Position numbers and translations under genes: made by a program. A stretch of 64,000 nucleotides of DNA, taken from assembly GCA_910576815.1 (NCBI GenBank), contig CAJTKA010000010.1, positions 29,834-93,833 on the forward strand. The letters run 5' to 3'. Numbering within the stretch: position 1 is the first letter of the stretch; every line of letters begins with the position of its first letter. The notes beneath the pieces were generated by a model, which was given only the letters and a program-made list of their open reading frames with translations, did not search any database and was not told the DNA's origin. Source of the stretch: an uncultured Lachnospiraceae bacterium. GTDB lineage: Bacteria; Bacillota; Clostridia; Lachnospirales; Lachnospiraceae. Below, in pieces: positions 15,901-24,172 of this stretch.

Positions 15901-17496
15901 ATGAGCAATAAAATAAAAAAGGCGAAAGCCCCTTCCACGATTTCAGAGTGGGTGATCGTTGCGCCGGCGATGGAATATGTGCTGGCGGCCACGATGATCG
16001 CCATGTGCCTTGCCGTCGCCTTTTATGCAAAGGATGGTTATCATCAGATCGGGAATGCGAAATTTGAGGCGTATAAGGCAGTCATAGTCATCGGCTTTGC
16101 TCTGTTTTTGATGATGGGGATCTGCTGCTTTATCAATTTCTTATATGCAAAAAAACCTTGGCGGCTGTCTGTCACGGACGGGTTTGTATTGGCGTATCTG
16201 CTGTTTTCTACGATATCGGTGGTTTCAGGAGGATTTTACGAGGACGCTCTATGGGGGAGCTTTGGCTGGAACATGGGTTGGATGTCACAGTTTAGTTTTG
16301 TGCTCATCTATTTTGCCATGTCCCGTTTTGGACGATATAGCCGAGTGATTGCGGGTGTTTATTGCGGTTCTGCTTTTGTGGTGTTTCTGATTGGGATCCT
16401 GCATCGCATGATGATTGATCCGATCGGATTTTATGAGGGGCTTCAGGGCAGCCAGATGGCGCAGTTTCTCTCCACGATGGGACAGGCGAGCTGGTATGGA
16501 AGTTATCTGGCGGTGGCGCTGCCGGTGGGGATGGCGGCGTTTCTTTTTGCGGAAAAGAAGCTGTGGCGCATCTTGGGCGGCATTTATATGGCGATAGGGT
16601 TTGCTTCTCTGGTGACGCAGAACAGTGACAGCGCCTACTTTGCGTTTGTGGCGTTTATGCTGATTTTTTTTCTGCTCTGTCTGGAGAGCCGTGAGTTTGT
16701 GAGTCGCTTTGCGGAAGCCTGCACCCTCTTTTTTGCGGCGGGAAAGGTGATGTATTTTTTAATGCGCATCCATCCCAATCCCGACCTGGAATATGACTTT
16801 GTCACGAGGATCATGCTGGAAGGAAGGAGCACCTGGGCACTTCTGGGGCTTTGCATTGTTTGGGATATTTTCCTGTATCTAAGGAGGAACCGACCTTATT
16901 CGGCTGTGCGTCTGCGCTGGGTGAAGTATGCGGCGGTGAGCTTGGCAGCGGCAGGCGTGTTTGGCATGGCAGGGCTGATCGTTCTGCAGACAAAGGGTAT
17001 GCTTTCGGGAAAACTCGGTGAAGCGCTTGGTACGGTGTCCTATTTTAACTGGAACGATGCCTGGGGCAACGGCAGGGGAAGGATTTGGAGCTTTGCCGTG
17101 AGGGTTTTTGCGGGCGAGAGCCTGTTACATAAGCTGTTTGGTGTGGGTCCCGATTGTTTTGGCAGCTATGCGATGGCAGTGCACGGGGAGGATGTCAGGC
17201 TGCTGTGGGGGGATAAGGTGCTCACCAACGCGCATAACGAGTGGATGACTGCTTTAGTCAATGTAGGAATTTTGGGGGCAGTCTCTTATTTGGGCATTTT
17301 TGTCACGGCGATCCGAAATTTTTTGAAAGCGTGGCGGCAGGATAGTCTGCTTGCGGCAGCGGCAGCATCGGCGGTATCCTATATGGCATACAATTTTTTC
17401 TGTTATCAGCAGGTCTGCTGCACACCGTTTGTGTTTTTACTGCTGGGGATGGGAGAATATATGAGAACAAAGAATGAAGCGCGGAGGAAAGGATGA
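15901..17496 (+). CDS. O-antigen ligase/polymerase-like membrane protein (Wzy/WaaL type)
   Basis: 531 residues from the ATG at 15901 (GAAAGGA nine bases upstream). About 12 membrane segments with the large outside loop late in the protein. That loop carries the family hallmarks NGRGRIWSFAVRVF and AHNEWMTALVNVGILGAVSYLG (H-N-x-x-L/W-like motif). These proteins join or polymerise lipid-linked glycans at the outer face of the membrane. It overlaps the next gene by four bases (ATGA), so it is translationally coupled to it. With the two following genes it forms a three-gene membrane glycan module. No soluble glycosyltransferases are nearby. Confidence 0.82.
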   Translation: MSNKIKKAKAPSTISEWVIVAPAMEYVLAATMIAMCLAVAFYAKDGYHQIGNAKFEAYKAVIVIGFALFLMMGICCFINFLYAKKPWRLSVTDGFVLAYLLFSTISVVSGGFYEDALWGSFGWNMGWMSQFSFVLIYFAMSRFGRYSRVIAGVYCGSAFVVFLIGILHRMMIDPIGFYEGLQGSQMAQFLSTMGQASWYGSYLAVALPVGMAAFLFAEKKLWRILGGIYMAIGFASLVTQNSDSAYFAFVAFMLIFFLLCLESREFVSRFAEACTLFFAAGKVMYFLMRIHPNPDLEYDFVTRIMLEGRSTWALLGLCIVWDIFLYLRRNRPYSAVRLRWVKYAAVSLAAAGVFGMAGLIVLQTKGMLSGKLGEALGTVSYFNWNDAWGNGRGRIWSFAVRVFAGESLLHKLFGVGPDCFGSYAMAVHGEDVRLLWGDKVLTNAHNEWMTALVNVGILGAVSYLGIFVTAIRNFLKAWRQDSLLAAAAASAVSYMAYNFFCYQQVCCTPFVFLLLGMGEYMRTKNEARRKG

Positions 17497-19877
17497 AAAG
17501 CAGCCATACTTTTTTATCTGAATTGATTGCAGACATGAAGAAGATATCTGCATGGAAACGCATTTTGGCAGTGGAAGCGGCGCTTCTTATCTTATGCGTT
17601 ATTCCCTATTTTTTCCCGCTTCATCAGTATGCGTTTACGGGGCAGGATCTGACGGGAGATTTTTGCAGTTATCTGGAATATGGCGAAGGTCACGGGTTGG
17701 GATGCTATCTGGATCAGTCATTGATCACAGATGAATCGATAGATCCGACCTGCCTTTATATAACGACCCCTTATGTGGATCTGCCGAGGGGAAGCTATGA
17801 CGTGACCATTGTTTATTCTACGGACGGATCCGAGAACCGATATTCTGCCAATGAAAAGTATTCGACCTATTCGGTGGTGGCGGGAAGGCAGGGCAACAGG
17901 CTGCCGCAGAAGAAACAGGAAACGGGGTACTCCTTCTTTTCTCCTACAACCGTAAAAGAATATCAGGTACACGCTAACTACAGCGGAGAAGGGTATCTGT
18001 TTCTGGAAAGTGTCACCATTGAAGAAACAAATGCCTGGAAGAATATCCTGCTTTTTGATATGATCATATTTTTCTTGTTGGCTGACGGGATCATGCTGGG
18101 GTATCAGAGGACGCCGAAGGAGCGGAAACGGGAGGCGCGGTTGATCACGATGGCGCTGATATGCCTGGTGGTGTGTTCCTGTACGCCGCTGTTTAGCTTT
18201 TTTTTGATGGCAGGGGATGATCTGCCCTTTCATCTCAATCGGATCGAAGCGATCAAGACCTCTCTGCTGGCAGGGCAGTTTCCCAACAGGGTATCACCTT
18301 ATTGGAATAACGGTTATGGTTACGCTTCTGCAGTTCTTTACGGGGAAGCATTGTTGTATTTGCCTGCGCTGCTGCGGATTATCGGATTTACAGTGCAGGG
18401 TGCTTACAAAGTTTATGTAGCCGCGATCAATCTGGCAACGGCGCTTGCGGCCTATGGTAGTTTTGAGAAGATTTTAAAGAATAAAAAGGCGGCGTTGTTG
18501 GGCAGTATTGCCTATGTACTGGCTCCGTACCGCCTTGTCTGCATCTATATGCGTGGAGCAGTGGGGGAATATACGGCGATGCTCTTTATTCCTTTGATCT
18601 TTTATGGATTATGCCAGATTTACAGAGACACTGGGGATGAGAAATCAAAAGGCGGCTGGTTTTGGCTGTTGATTGGCTACACCGGGTTGATCCAGTGCCA
18701 TGTTATAAGCTGTGTGGTCGTAACGTTGTTTGTGGGACTTTTTTGCGTGATCTTGCTAAAGAGAACGCTGTGCGTCAGACGGCTTCTGCAGTTGGTGAAG
18801 GCAGCCGTGGGAACGATTTTGATCAATTTCTGGTTTTTACTTCCTTTTGCGGATTATTATCGGCACGGTTATGCAAGCTCCCCCTGGCATAGCATAACAT
18901 TGGGAAGAATGGGATCGCACGGCGCCTTTATCAGTCAAATGCTTTCCCTGTTTCAGGATGGATACGGACCGTCTTATACGGTGATGGAAGGAAGCGGCGT
19001 TCCCGCGGAGAGAAATTATGCGCTGGGGTGTTTCCTGATCATTCTCTTTCTTTATGTGGGGCTGCGTCTGTATCGGGGCAGGGAAAAGACGGCGCTGATC
19101 CGTTTGGGTGACGGTAGTCTGGCGTTTGGCCTGCTTGCCGCGTTTATGAGCACACTGTGGTTTCCCTGGGACGGCATCCAGCAGATGAACGGTTTATTTC
19201 GCATGATTACGGGTAATCTGCAGTTTCCCTGGCGGTTTCTGGGGATCGCAGGCTTTTTTCTGGCAGTGTTGACGGCGTGTTTTACGGTCCTGCTCGACCG
19301 GACGGTGAGCCGACAGATATCTTACGGCGCATTGTTTTTGCTCGGGCTGGCATTCTGGCTGTCGGCGGATTATTGTATGTACACCTACACCAAAACGGTG
19401 GAACCGCTGCGTTATGTGGGAGAGGAGAGTCTGGATTCGTGCAATATGGTAATGGGTGAATACATTCCGCAAGGTACGCCGATGGATTTTGCCGAAGATT
19501 GGGAGCCTATCGCAGGAGAAGGGCTGACCATCATACAGGAAGAACGACAGGGCGGGACACATCTTGTAACCTGCCAAAATGCCATGGATGCGGAAACCAC
19601 CCTTGATATCCCGTTTTTGCCTTATCTGGGTTATCGCTGTTATGACGGTAACACAGGCGAGCAATGGAACATACAGCTTACCGAGCCGGGTAAGGTGAGA
19701 GTTTTGGTTCCGCCGGGATATGAGGGTACTTTGCGGGTGCGGTTCGAGGAGCCTTGGTATTGGCGCGTTTCTGAGGCGGTATCCCTGCTTACGTTTGCGG
19801 CGTGGCTGATGTGGCAGATCGGAAAAAATGCAAAAGGGAGGCGGACTGCAAAAAGGGAGGAAAAAGTGCATGGATAG
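17493..19877 (+). CDS. Large multi-pass membrane protein, PTPS-related/YfhO-like domain
   Basis: 794 residues, starting inside the stop of the previous gene. One membrane segment at about 22-42, an outside beta-rich domain (about 45-175), then about ten membrane segments. The segment DDLPFHLNRIEAIKTSLLAG with WNNGYGYASAVLYGEALLYL is the signature of the 6-pyruvoyl-tetrahydropterin-synthase-related membrane family, which has a GT-C-like arrangement (Asp pair in a first outside loop). The C-terminal outside region (about 640-760) is beta-rich and ends with a membrane helix. Likely a lipid-linked sugar transferase or modifier of surface glycans. The function is inferred from architecture and neighbours; no member close to this one is characterised to my knowledge. 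Confidence 0.75.
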   Translation: MKSSHTFLSELIADMKKISAWKRILAVEAALLILCVIPYFFPLHQYAFTGQDLTGDFCSYLEYGEGHGLGCYLDQSLITDESIDPTCLYITTPYVDLPRGSYDVTIVYSTDGSENRYSANEKYSTYSVVAGRQGNRLPQKKQETGYSFFSPTTVKEYQVHANYSGEGYLFLESVTIEETNAWKNILLFDMIIFFLLADGIMLGYQRTPKERKREARLITMALICLVVCSCTPLFSFFLMAGDDLPFHLNRIEAIKTSLLAGQFPNRVSPYWNNGYGYASAVLYGEALLYLPALLRIIGFTVQGAYKVYVAAINLATALAAYGSFEKILKNKKAALLGSIAYVLAPYRLVCIYMRGAVGEYTAMLFIPLIFYGLCQIYRDTGDEKSKGGWFWLLIGYTGLIQCHVISCVVVTLFVGLFCVILLKRTLCVRRLLQLVKAAVGTILINFWFLLPFADYYRHGYASSPWHSITLGRMGSHGAFISQMLSLFQDGYGPSYTVMEGSGVPAERNYALGCFLIILFLYVGLRLYRGREKTALIRLGDGSLAFGLLAAFMSTLWFPWDGIQQMNGLFRMITGNLQFPWRFLGIAGFFLAVLTACFTVLLDRTVSRQISYGALFLLGLAFWLSADYCMYTYTKTVEPLRYVGEESLDSCNMVMGEYIPQGTPMDFAEDWEPIAGEGLTIIQEERQGGTHLVTCQNAMDAETTLDIPFLPYLGYRCYDGNTGEQWNIQLTEPGKVRVLVPPGYEGTLRVRFEEPWYWRVSEAVSLLTFAAWLMWQIGKNAKGRRTAKREEKVHG

Positions 19878-21480
19878 GATAAAAAAGGTATGTAAGCTGC
19901 ACTATCTGGTTTCGGCGGTTTTTCTTCTGATTACGGGTGCCCTTTTTTGTATGGCGATCGGGCTGCATTGTCAAACGGATATTTATGACTATGATCATAA
20001 AAAAACGATCGTGTGGCATACGCCGTATCTTTATTTGGCCATGCTGGCATTGGCCGTGTGCGGCATAGCCTTGGTCAGTATCGTTTTGAAAAGACTTTTC
20101 AAGAGTGAGGAGGCATATGTTACATTAAGCAGGGTCGTATATCTGCTCTGCGGCGCTGCGCTGCTGATAGCGGGAGCTTTCTGGATTTTTTTCTATGACA
20201 GCGGCCCGATCAATGATCAGAGGGATATCTGGTTGGAAGCCAGGCGCATAGCCGGGGTGGTGAAAGAGCCCTTCGATACCGGTTATTTTGCGTATTACGC
20301 CAGGAATCGCGGAATGGCGCTGTTGATGGCGGGGGCGATCCGTATGTTTGGGGAGCATTTTTACGCGTTCCGCCTTGTGAATCTGGCGGCAGCACTGCTG
20401 CTCTATGTCTGCCTTTGCAAAGGGGCGGCGCTGCTTTATCGGAATCCGTTTGTCAATGCGCTCACGGCGGTGCTGCTGCTTTTGTTTTATCCTGTGATCG
20501 TATATACGGCCTATCTCTATGGAACAATGCTCTCGGCAGCTTTTGTTTCCTTGGGGATCTGTGGAACCCTCCTGCTTCGGGAAACAGGCAGGCTGCGGTA
20601 TGCGTTTTTGCTCGCTATTGCTTTTGCAGTTGCGATGATCTCTCATCAATCGGCGGCAGTGGGGCTGTTGGCAGCCATCCTTTATCTGTTTCTAAGCAGT
20701 GGAAAGGAGAATGTGCGCAGAAATCTTCTGGCGACAGTCATTGTGGTTTTGACGCTGGTCTTGGTGATGAAAGCCGTCGATGTGACCTATGAGGGGATCA
20801 CGGGGGCGGATCCGGATACTTCGCCCGTGCCATTAAGCTGTACGATTTATATGGGATTGACATCCACGGGGCTCAATGCAGGACCGGGAAGTCAGGACGG
20901 CGCCAATGCCAGGATATATGAAGAAAATGACCGTGACGGAAAGGCGGCGAATCGGGATGCGATGCAGCGCATCGGTGTGGTCCTGAAAGAGTATGCTCTG
21001 GGTGAGAGATCTCTCGGGTTCTTTCTGGAAAAGACGCAGTTTCAATGGCTGGATCCTACTTTTGGAGCAAGGTGGACGATACGCACGAACGATCCCAATA
21101 TGGGATATGCGCCTAATTCGGCAGCATTTAACAAATTCTATGACAGTAGTATCAGAAATTTGCTTTTCAAGCTGTCGATCGGGCTGATGCTGTTGATCTA
21201 CTTTGGCGCAGTCGTTTCCGGGATAAAAGCCCTGCGGGAAGGCGGAGGTGTCGGTCCCTGGGTGCTGGCGCAGCTTTTTGTGGCAGGCGGTTTCGCCTTT
21301 CAAATGATATGGGAGTCCTTCGCCCGCTATTGCTTTAGCTATTTTTTGTGGCTGATTCCGGGCGCGGCCTACGGGATTTACCTGTGCGGCAGTTTTCTCG
21401 CGGACAAGATACAAAAGGGCAGCAGCGCCGCAGTTCATAAACGGTTCGCGACAGTTGACAAAATGAGACCATGCGACTAG
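19870..21480 (+). CDS. GT-C-type membrane glycosyltransferase (GT39/ArnT-like)
   Basis: 536 residues from the ATG at 19870, which overlaps the end of the preceding gene and has GGGAGG upstream. About 11-12 membrane segments. The first outside loop has the acidic motif NDQRDIWLEARRIAGVVKEP followed by YFAYYARNRG, as in dolichyl- or undecaprenyl-phosphate sugar transferases. The central segment contains FGEHFYAFRLVNLAAAL. It probably moves a sugar from a lipid carrier to a wall glycan or protein outside the membrane. Last gene of the glycan module. Confidence 0.75.
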   Translation: MDRIKKVCKLHYLVSAVFLLITGALFCMAIGLHCQTDIYDYDHKKTIVWHTPYLYLAMLALAVCGIALVSIVLKRLFKSEEAYVTLSRVVYLLCGAALLIAGAFWIFFYDSGPINDQRDIWLEARRIAGVVKEPFDTGYFAYYARNRGMALLMAGAIRMFGEHFYAFRLVNLAAALLLYVCLCKGAALLYRNPFVNALTAVLLLLFYPVIVYTAYLYGTMLSAAFVSLGICGTLLLRETGRLRYAFLLAIAFAVAMISHQSAAVGLLAAILYLFLSSGKENVRRNLLATVIVVLTLVLVMKAVDVTYEGITGADPDTSPVPLSCTIYMGLTSTGLNAGPGSQDGANARIYEENDRDGKAANRDAMQRIGVVLKEYALGERSLGFFLEKTQFQWLDPTFGARWTIRTNDPNMGYAPNSAAFNKFYDSSIRNLLFKLSIGLMLLIYFGAVVSGIKALREGGGVGPWVLAQLFVAGGFAFQMIWESFARYCFSYFLWLIPGAAYGIYLCGSFLADKIQKGSSAAVHKRFATVDKMRPCD

Positions 21481-21571
21481 AATAAAGTGAAATTTCACAC
21501 ATGAGAAATACGGGTATATAAAGTTTGTTAATAAACATAAGCAATGTCAAAAGACGGAAAGGGAAGATAAC

Positions 21572-23002
21572 ATGGCAGACAAAAAGTTAGTGGAAGCGAT
21601 CACGGCGATGGAGGACGATTTCGCGCAGTGGTACACGGACGTGGTAAAGAAGGCGGAGCTTTTGGATTACACCAGCATCAAGGGCTGTATGGTGTTTAAG
21701 CCGGCAGGCTATGCGATTTGGGAGTTGATCCAGAGGCAGATGGACGATCGCTTTAAGGAAACGGGGGTAGAGAATGTCTATCTGCCCATGTTCATTCCCG
21801 AGAGCCTCTTAAATAAGGAAAAAGATCATGTGGAAGGTTTTGCGCCGGAAGTGGCCTGGGTGACGCACGGCGGAATGCAGCCTTTGCAGGAAAGACTCTG
21901 CGTCAGACCGACTTCCGAGACGCTGTTCTGCGATTATTATAAGAATGTGGTGCAGTCTTACCGCGATCTGCCGCAGGTGTGCAACCAGTGGTGTTCAGTA
22001 GTGCGCTGGGAGAAGGAGACCCGTCCTTTCTTACGGAGCCGTGAATTTTTGTGGCAGGAGGGGCATACGGCACATGCCACTGCCGAGGAGGCTGAGGAGC
22101 GGACGATCCAGATGTTGAACGTCTATGCGGATTTCTGTGAGGAAGTGCTGGCGATTCCTGTCATTAAAGGGCGCAAGACCGATAAGGAGAAATTTGCGGG
22201 CGCGATCGCAACCTATACGATCGAGGCGTTGATGCACGACGGCAAGGCACTGCAGTCCGGCACCAGCCACAATTTCGGTGACGGTTTTGCAAAAGCGTTT
22301 GACATTCAGTATACCGATAAAGATAATACCTTAAAGTATGTACATCAGACATCCTGGGGCACAACGACCCGCCTAATCGGTGCAGTCATCATGGTGCACG
22401 GTGATAATTCGGGGCTTGTACTGCCGCCAAGGATCGCACCCACCCAGATCATGATCATCCCGATTCAGCAAAAGAAGGAAGGCGTGCTGGATAAGGCATA
22501 TGAATTGAAGGAGAAGTTAAAGGGCTTCCGTGTGAAGGTGGACGATACCGACAAGAGCCCCGGCTGGAAGTTTTCCGAGCAGGAGATGCGCGGAATCCCG
22601 ATCCGTGTGGAGATCGGTCCTAAGGATATCGAGGCGGGCAAGTGCGTGATCTGCCGTCGTGATACCAGGGAGAAGATCGAGGTTTCCCTGGACGAGATCG
22701 AGGAGAAGGCAGGCGAAATCCTTTCTAAGATGCAGAAGGAAATGCTGGAGCGCGCGCGTGCACACAGGGATGAGCATACCTACGAGGCAAAGGATATGGA
22801 GACGTTCCGCAAGCTCTTTGCAGAGAAGTCCGGTTTTGTGAAAGCGATGTGGTGCGGCGAGCAGGCCTGTGAGGATCAAATCAAGGAAGAAATGGCCGTT
22901 ACCAGCCGCTGTATGCCATTTGAGCAGGAGCAGATCGGCGATACCTGTGTTTGCTGCGGTAAGCCTGCGAAGAAGATGGTTTACTGGGGCAGGGCGTACT
23001 AA
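21572..23002 (+). CDS. proS: Prolyl-tRNA synthetase, archaeal/eukaryotic-like (type 3)
   Basis: 476 residues. Class II synthetase that charges tRNA-Pro. Motif 2 region RPTSETLFCDYYKN, then QVCNQWCSVVRWEKETRPFL; motif 3 near DNSGLVLPPRIAP. Anticodon-binding domain at about 285-400. C-terminal zinc-binding domain with Cys in CVICRRD and CVCCGKPA, and the hallmark final tyrosine (VYWGRAY). There is no editing insertion of the bacterial type. This form is widespread in Clostridia. GGGAAGATAAC precedes the ATG. No T-box fits in the 90-base upstream gap. Confidence 0.97.
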   Translation: MADKKLVEAITAMEDDFAQWYTDVVKKAELLDYTSIKGCMVFKPAGYAIWELIQRQMDDRFKETGVENVYLPMFIPESLLNKEKDHVEGFAPEVAWVTHGGMQPLQERLCVRPTSETLFCDYYKNVVQSYRDLPQVCNQWCSVVRWEKETRPFLRSREFLWQEGHTAHATAEEAEERTIQMLNVYADFCEEVLAIPVIKGRKTDKEKFAGAIATYTIEALMHDGKALQSGTSHNFGDGFAKAFDIQYTDKDNTLKYVHQTSWGTTTRLIGAVIMVHGDNSGLVLPPRIAPTQIMIIPIQQKKEGVLDKAYELKEKLKGFRVKVDDTDKSPGWKFSEQEMRGIPIRVEIGPKDIEAGKCVICRRDTREKIEVSLDEIEEKAGEILSKMQKEMLERARAHRDEHTYEAKDMETFRKLFAEKSGFVKAMWCGEQACEDQIKEEMAVTSRCMPFEQEQIGDTCVCCGKPAKKMVYWGRAY

Positions 23003-23023
23003 GTTCATTGAAGGGAGTCGCTT

Positions 23024-23467
23024 ATGGCAAGAAAGAAGAAAAAGAAGAAAGGGCTTGTTCCCGTGATCAATCTTGGGCTCCTGATCGGTGTCTGTATCGT
23101 GATTGTGATCGGCATTGCCAGCGGCACATTGACTAGAGCGGTCAAACACGTGGTGGTGCAAAAAGCTTCCGAGACCATGATGGAGCAGGCAGTGAAGAAG
23201 GCGCTTGAGAGTGTAGGGGATCCGCAGGCTGCAAAGAAGGCCAAAGAAATCATAGATAATATGGATGAAAGCGACAAGCAGAAAGCGGAGGAAATCATTG
23301 AGCGTTATGCGGACAGTGACACGCTTACCGATGTGATGGAAATCGTGGGAGATGGTGTGGACAGCGATTCCCTTTCCCAAGTAGAGGAGTATCTGCAGGA
23401 GAATGTGTCCGAGCAGGATCAGGAAGATTTGGAAGAACTGTATCGGAAGTACAGCGAGGGGTATTAA
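23024..23467 (+). CDS. Small single-pass membrane protein with helical Asp/Glu-rich tail
   Basis: 147 residues. Starts with a run of Lys/Arg (ARKKKKKKG), one membrane segment at about 14-34 (INLGLLIGVCIVIVIGIASG), then an amphipathic helical region of about 105 residues rich in Glu, Asp and Lys. Two motifs in it, KKAKEIIDNMDESDKQKAEE and DSLSQVEEYLQENVSEQDQE, have a heptad-like spacing. No named family recognised. It starts 21 bases after proS and ends at a strong terminator, so it is cotranscribed with proS. Confidence 0.7.
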   Translation: MARKKKKKKGLVPVINLGLLIGVCIVIVIGIASGTLTRAVKHVVVQKASETMMEQAVKKALESVGDPQAAKKAKEIIDNMDESDKQKAEEIIERYADSDTLTDVMEIVGDGVDSDSLSQVEEYLQENVSEQDQEDLEELYRKYSEGY

Positions 23468-23500
23468 AACCAAAAACATGACAAAAGGGTATCAGGAAGG

Positions 23501-23527
23501 ACAGCTCCCGAAAGCGGGGGCTGTTTT
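23501..23527 (+). terminator. Terminator of the proS operon
   Basis: ACAGCTCCCG pairs with CGGGGGCTGT (one G-T pair) around AAAG and is followed by TTTTT. Confidence 0.9.
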
Positions 23528-23552
23528 TATGTGCAAAGGGAAAAATTGGGGG

Positions 23553-23609
23553 TTGACAGATGTATACCCTGCGTGTATGATACAACCATAAGGTATACGT
23601 GCGTATACC
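23553..23609 (+). promoter_or_regulatory. Promoter and operator of the blaI/blaR1-like operon
   Basis: A textbook sigma-A promoter: TTGACA (23553-23558), 17 bases, TATGAT (23576-23581). Just after the expected start of transcription lies GGTATACG-TG-CGTATACC (23592-23609), perfect 8-base arms. A further GTATAC sits in the promoter spacer (23562-23567). The arrangement suits binding by the BlaI-type repressor encoded next, although the sequence is not the staphylococcal TACA/TGTA box. Confidence 0.75.
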
Positions 23610-23712
23610 ATAATATACCAGAATGCCTATCAGTCGAAGGAGAATGCGTTATTTTGTAGGAACAAACAGAAAATGCAGATGGGTAGGATGGCGCAGAGGA
23701 AAGGAAAGAAAA

Positions 23713-24105
23713 ATGGTCAGTTTATCGGACGGAGAATGGAAAATCATGAATCTGCTCTGGGAACGCGAGGGTACGATCACGGAACTGAAAAACGAGTTGG
23801 GAAAAGAAACGGGCTGGGATAAGCATATCGTGATCACCATGCTTTCCCGCATGGAAAAGAAGGGCGCGGTCGCGCACAGGGACGGCAGTCGCGCGAAGAT
23901 ATTTTATCCGCTGGTGACGAGGGAGGAGGTCTCCATGCAGGAAACCAAAGGCTTTTTACAGAAAGTGTACCGGGGGAGTTTGGGTATGATGGTCAATGCC
24001 ATGGTGGAGGATCAGGCATTGTCTGAGGAGGAGATACAGGAGCTGTACGGTATCCTGGAGAAAGCAAAAAGAGACAGAGCCGAACAAAGTAAGCGTGAGA
24101 AATGA
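23713..24105 (+). CDS. BlaI/MecI-family transcriptional repressor
   Basis: 130 residues from the ATG at 23713 (AAAGGAAAG upstream; upstream in-frame codons have no ribosome site). Winged helix at residues 1-70: LSDGEWKIMNLLWEREGTIT, LGKETGWDKHIVITMLSRME, KKGAVAHRDGSRAKIFYPLV. The C-terminal dimerisation region has the proteolytic-site-like VYRGSLGMMVNAMVE stretch. In known systems such repressors are cut or released when the M56 sensor is activated. The BlaR1-like sensor gene follows 67 bases later and a palindrome lies upstream. The regulated genes may be this pair itself. Confidence 0.92.
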   Translation: MVSLSDGEWKIMNLLWEREGTITELKNELGKETGWDKHIVITMLSRMEKKGAVAHRDGSRAKIFYPLVTREEVSMQETKGFLQKVYRGSLGMMVNAMVEDQALSEEEIQELYGILEKAKRDRAEQSKREK

Positions 24106-24172
24106 GTGCGGATAAAGGGCTGCATTGGGAGGAGGCGGCAGAAATGCTGCGAAAGATGGAGGAAAGAGTGAT

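Noticed and set aside
21487..21498. GTGAAATTTCAC palindrome before proS
   Set aside because: A perfect 12-base palindrome, but with no T tract and no second copy or known motif; could be chance.
21481..21571. T-box riboswitch before proS
   Set aside because: The gap is only 90 bases and has no T-box sequence or antiterminator fold.
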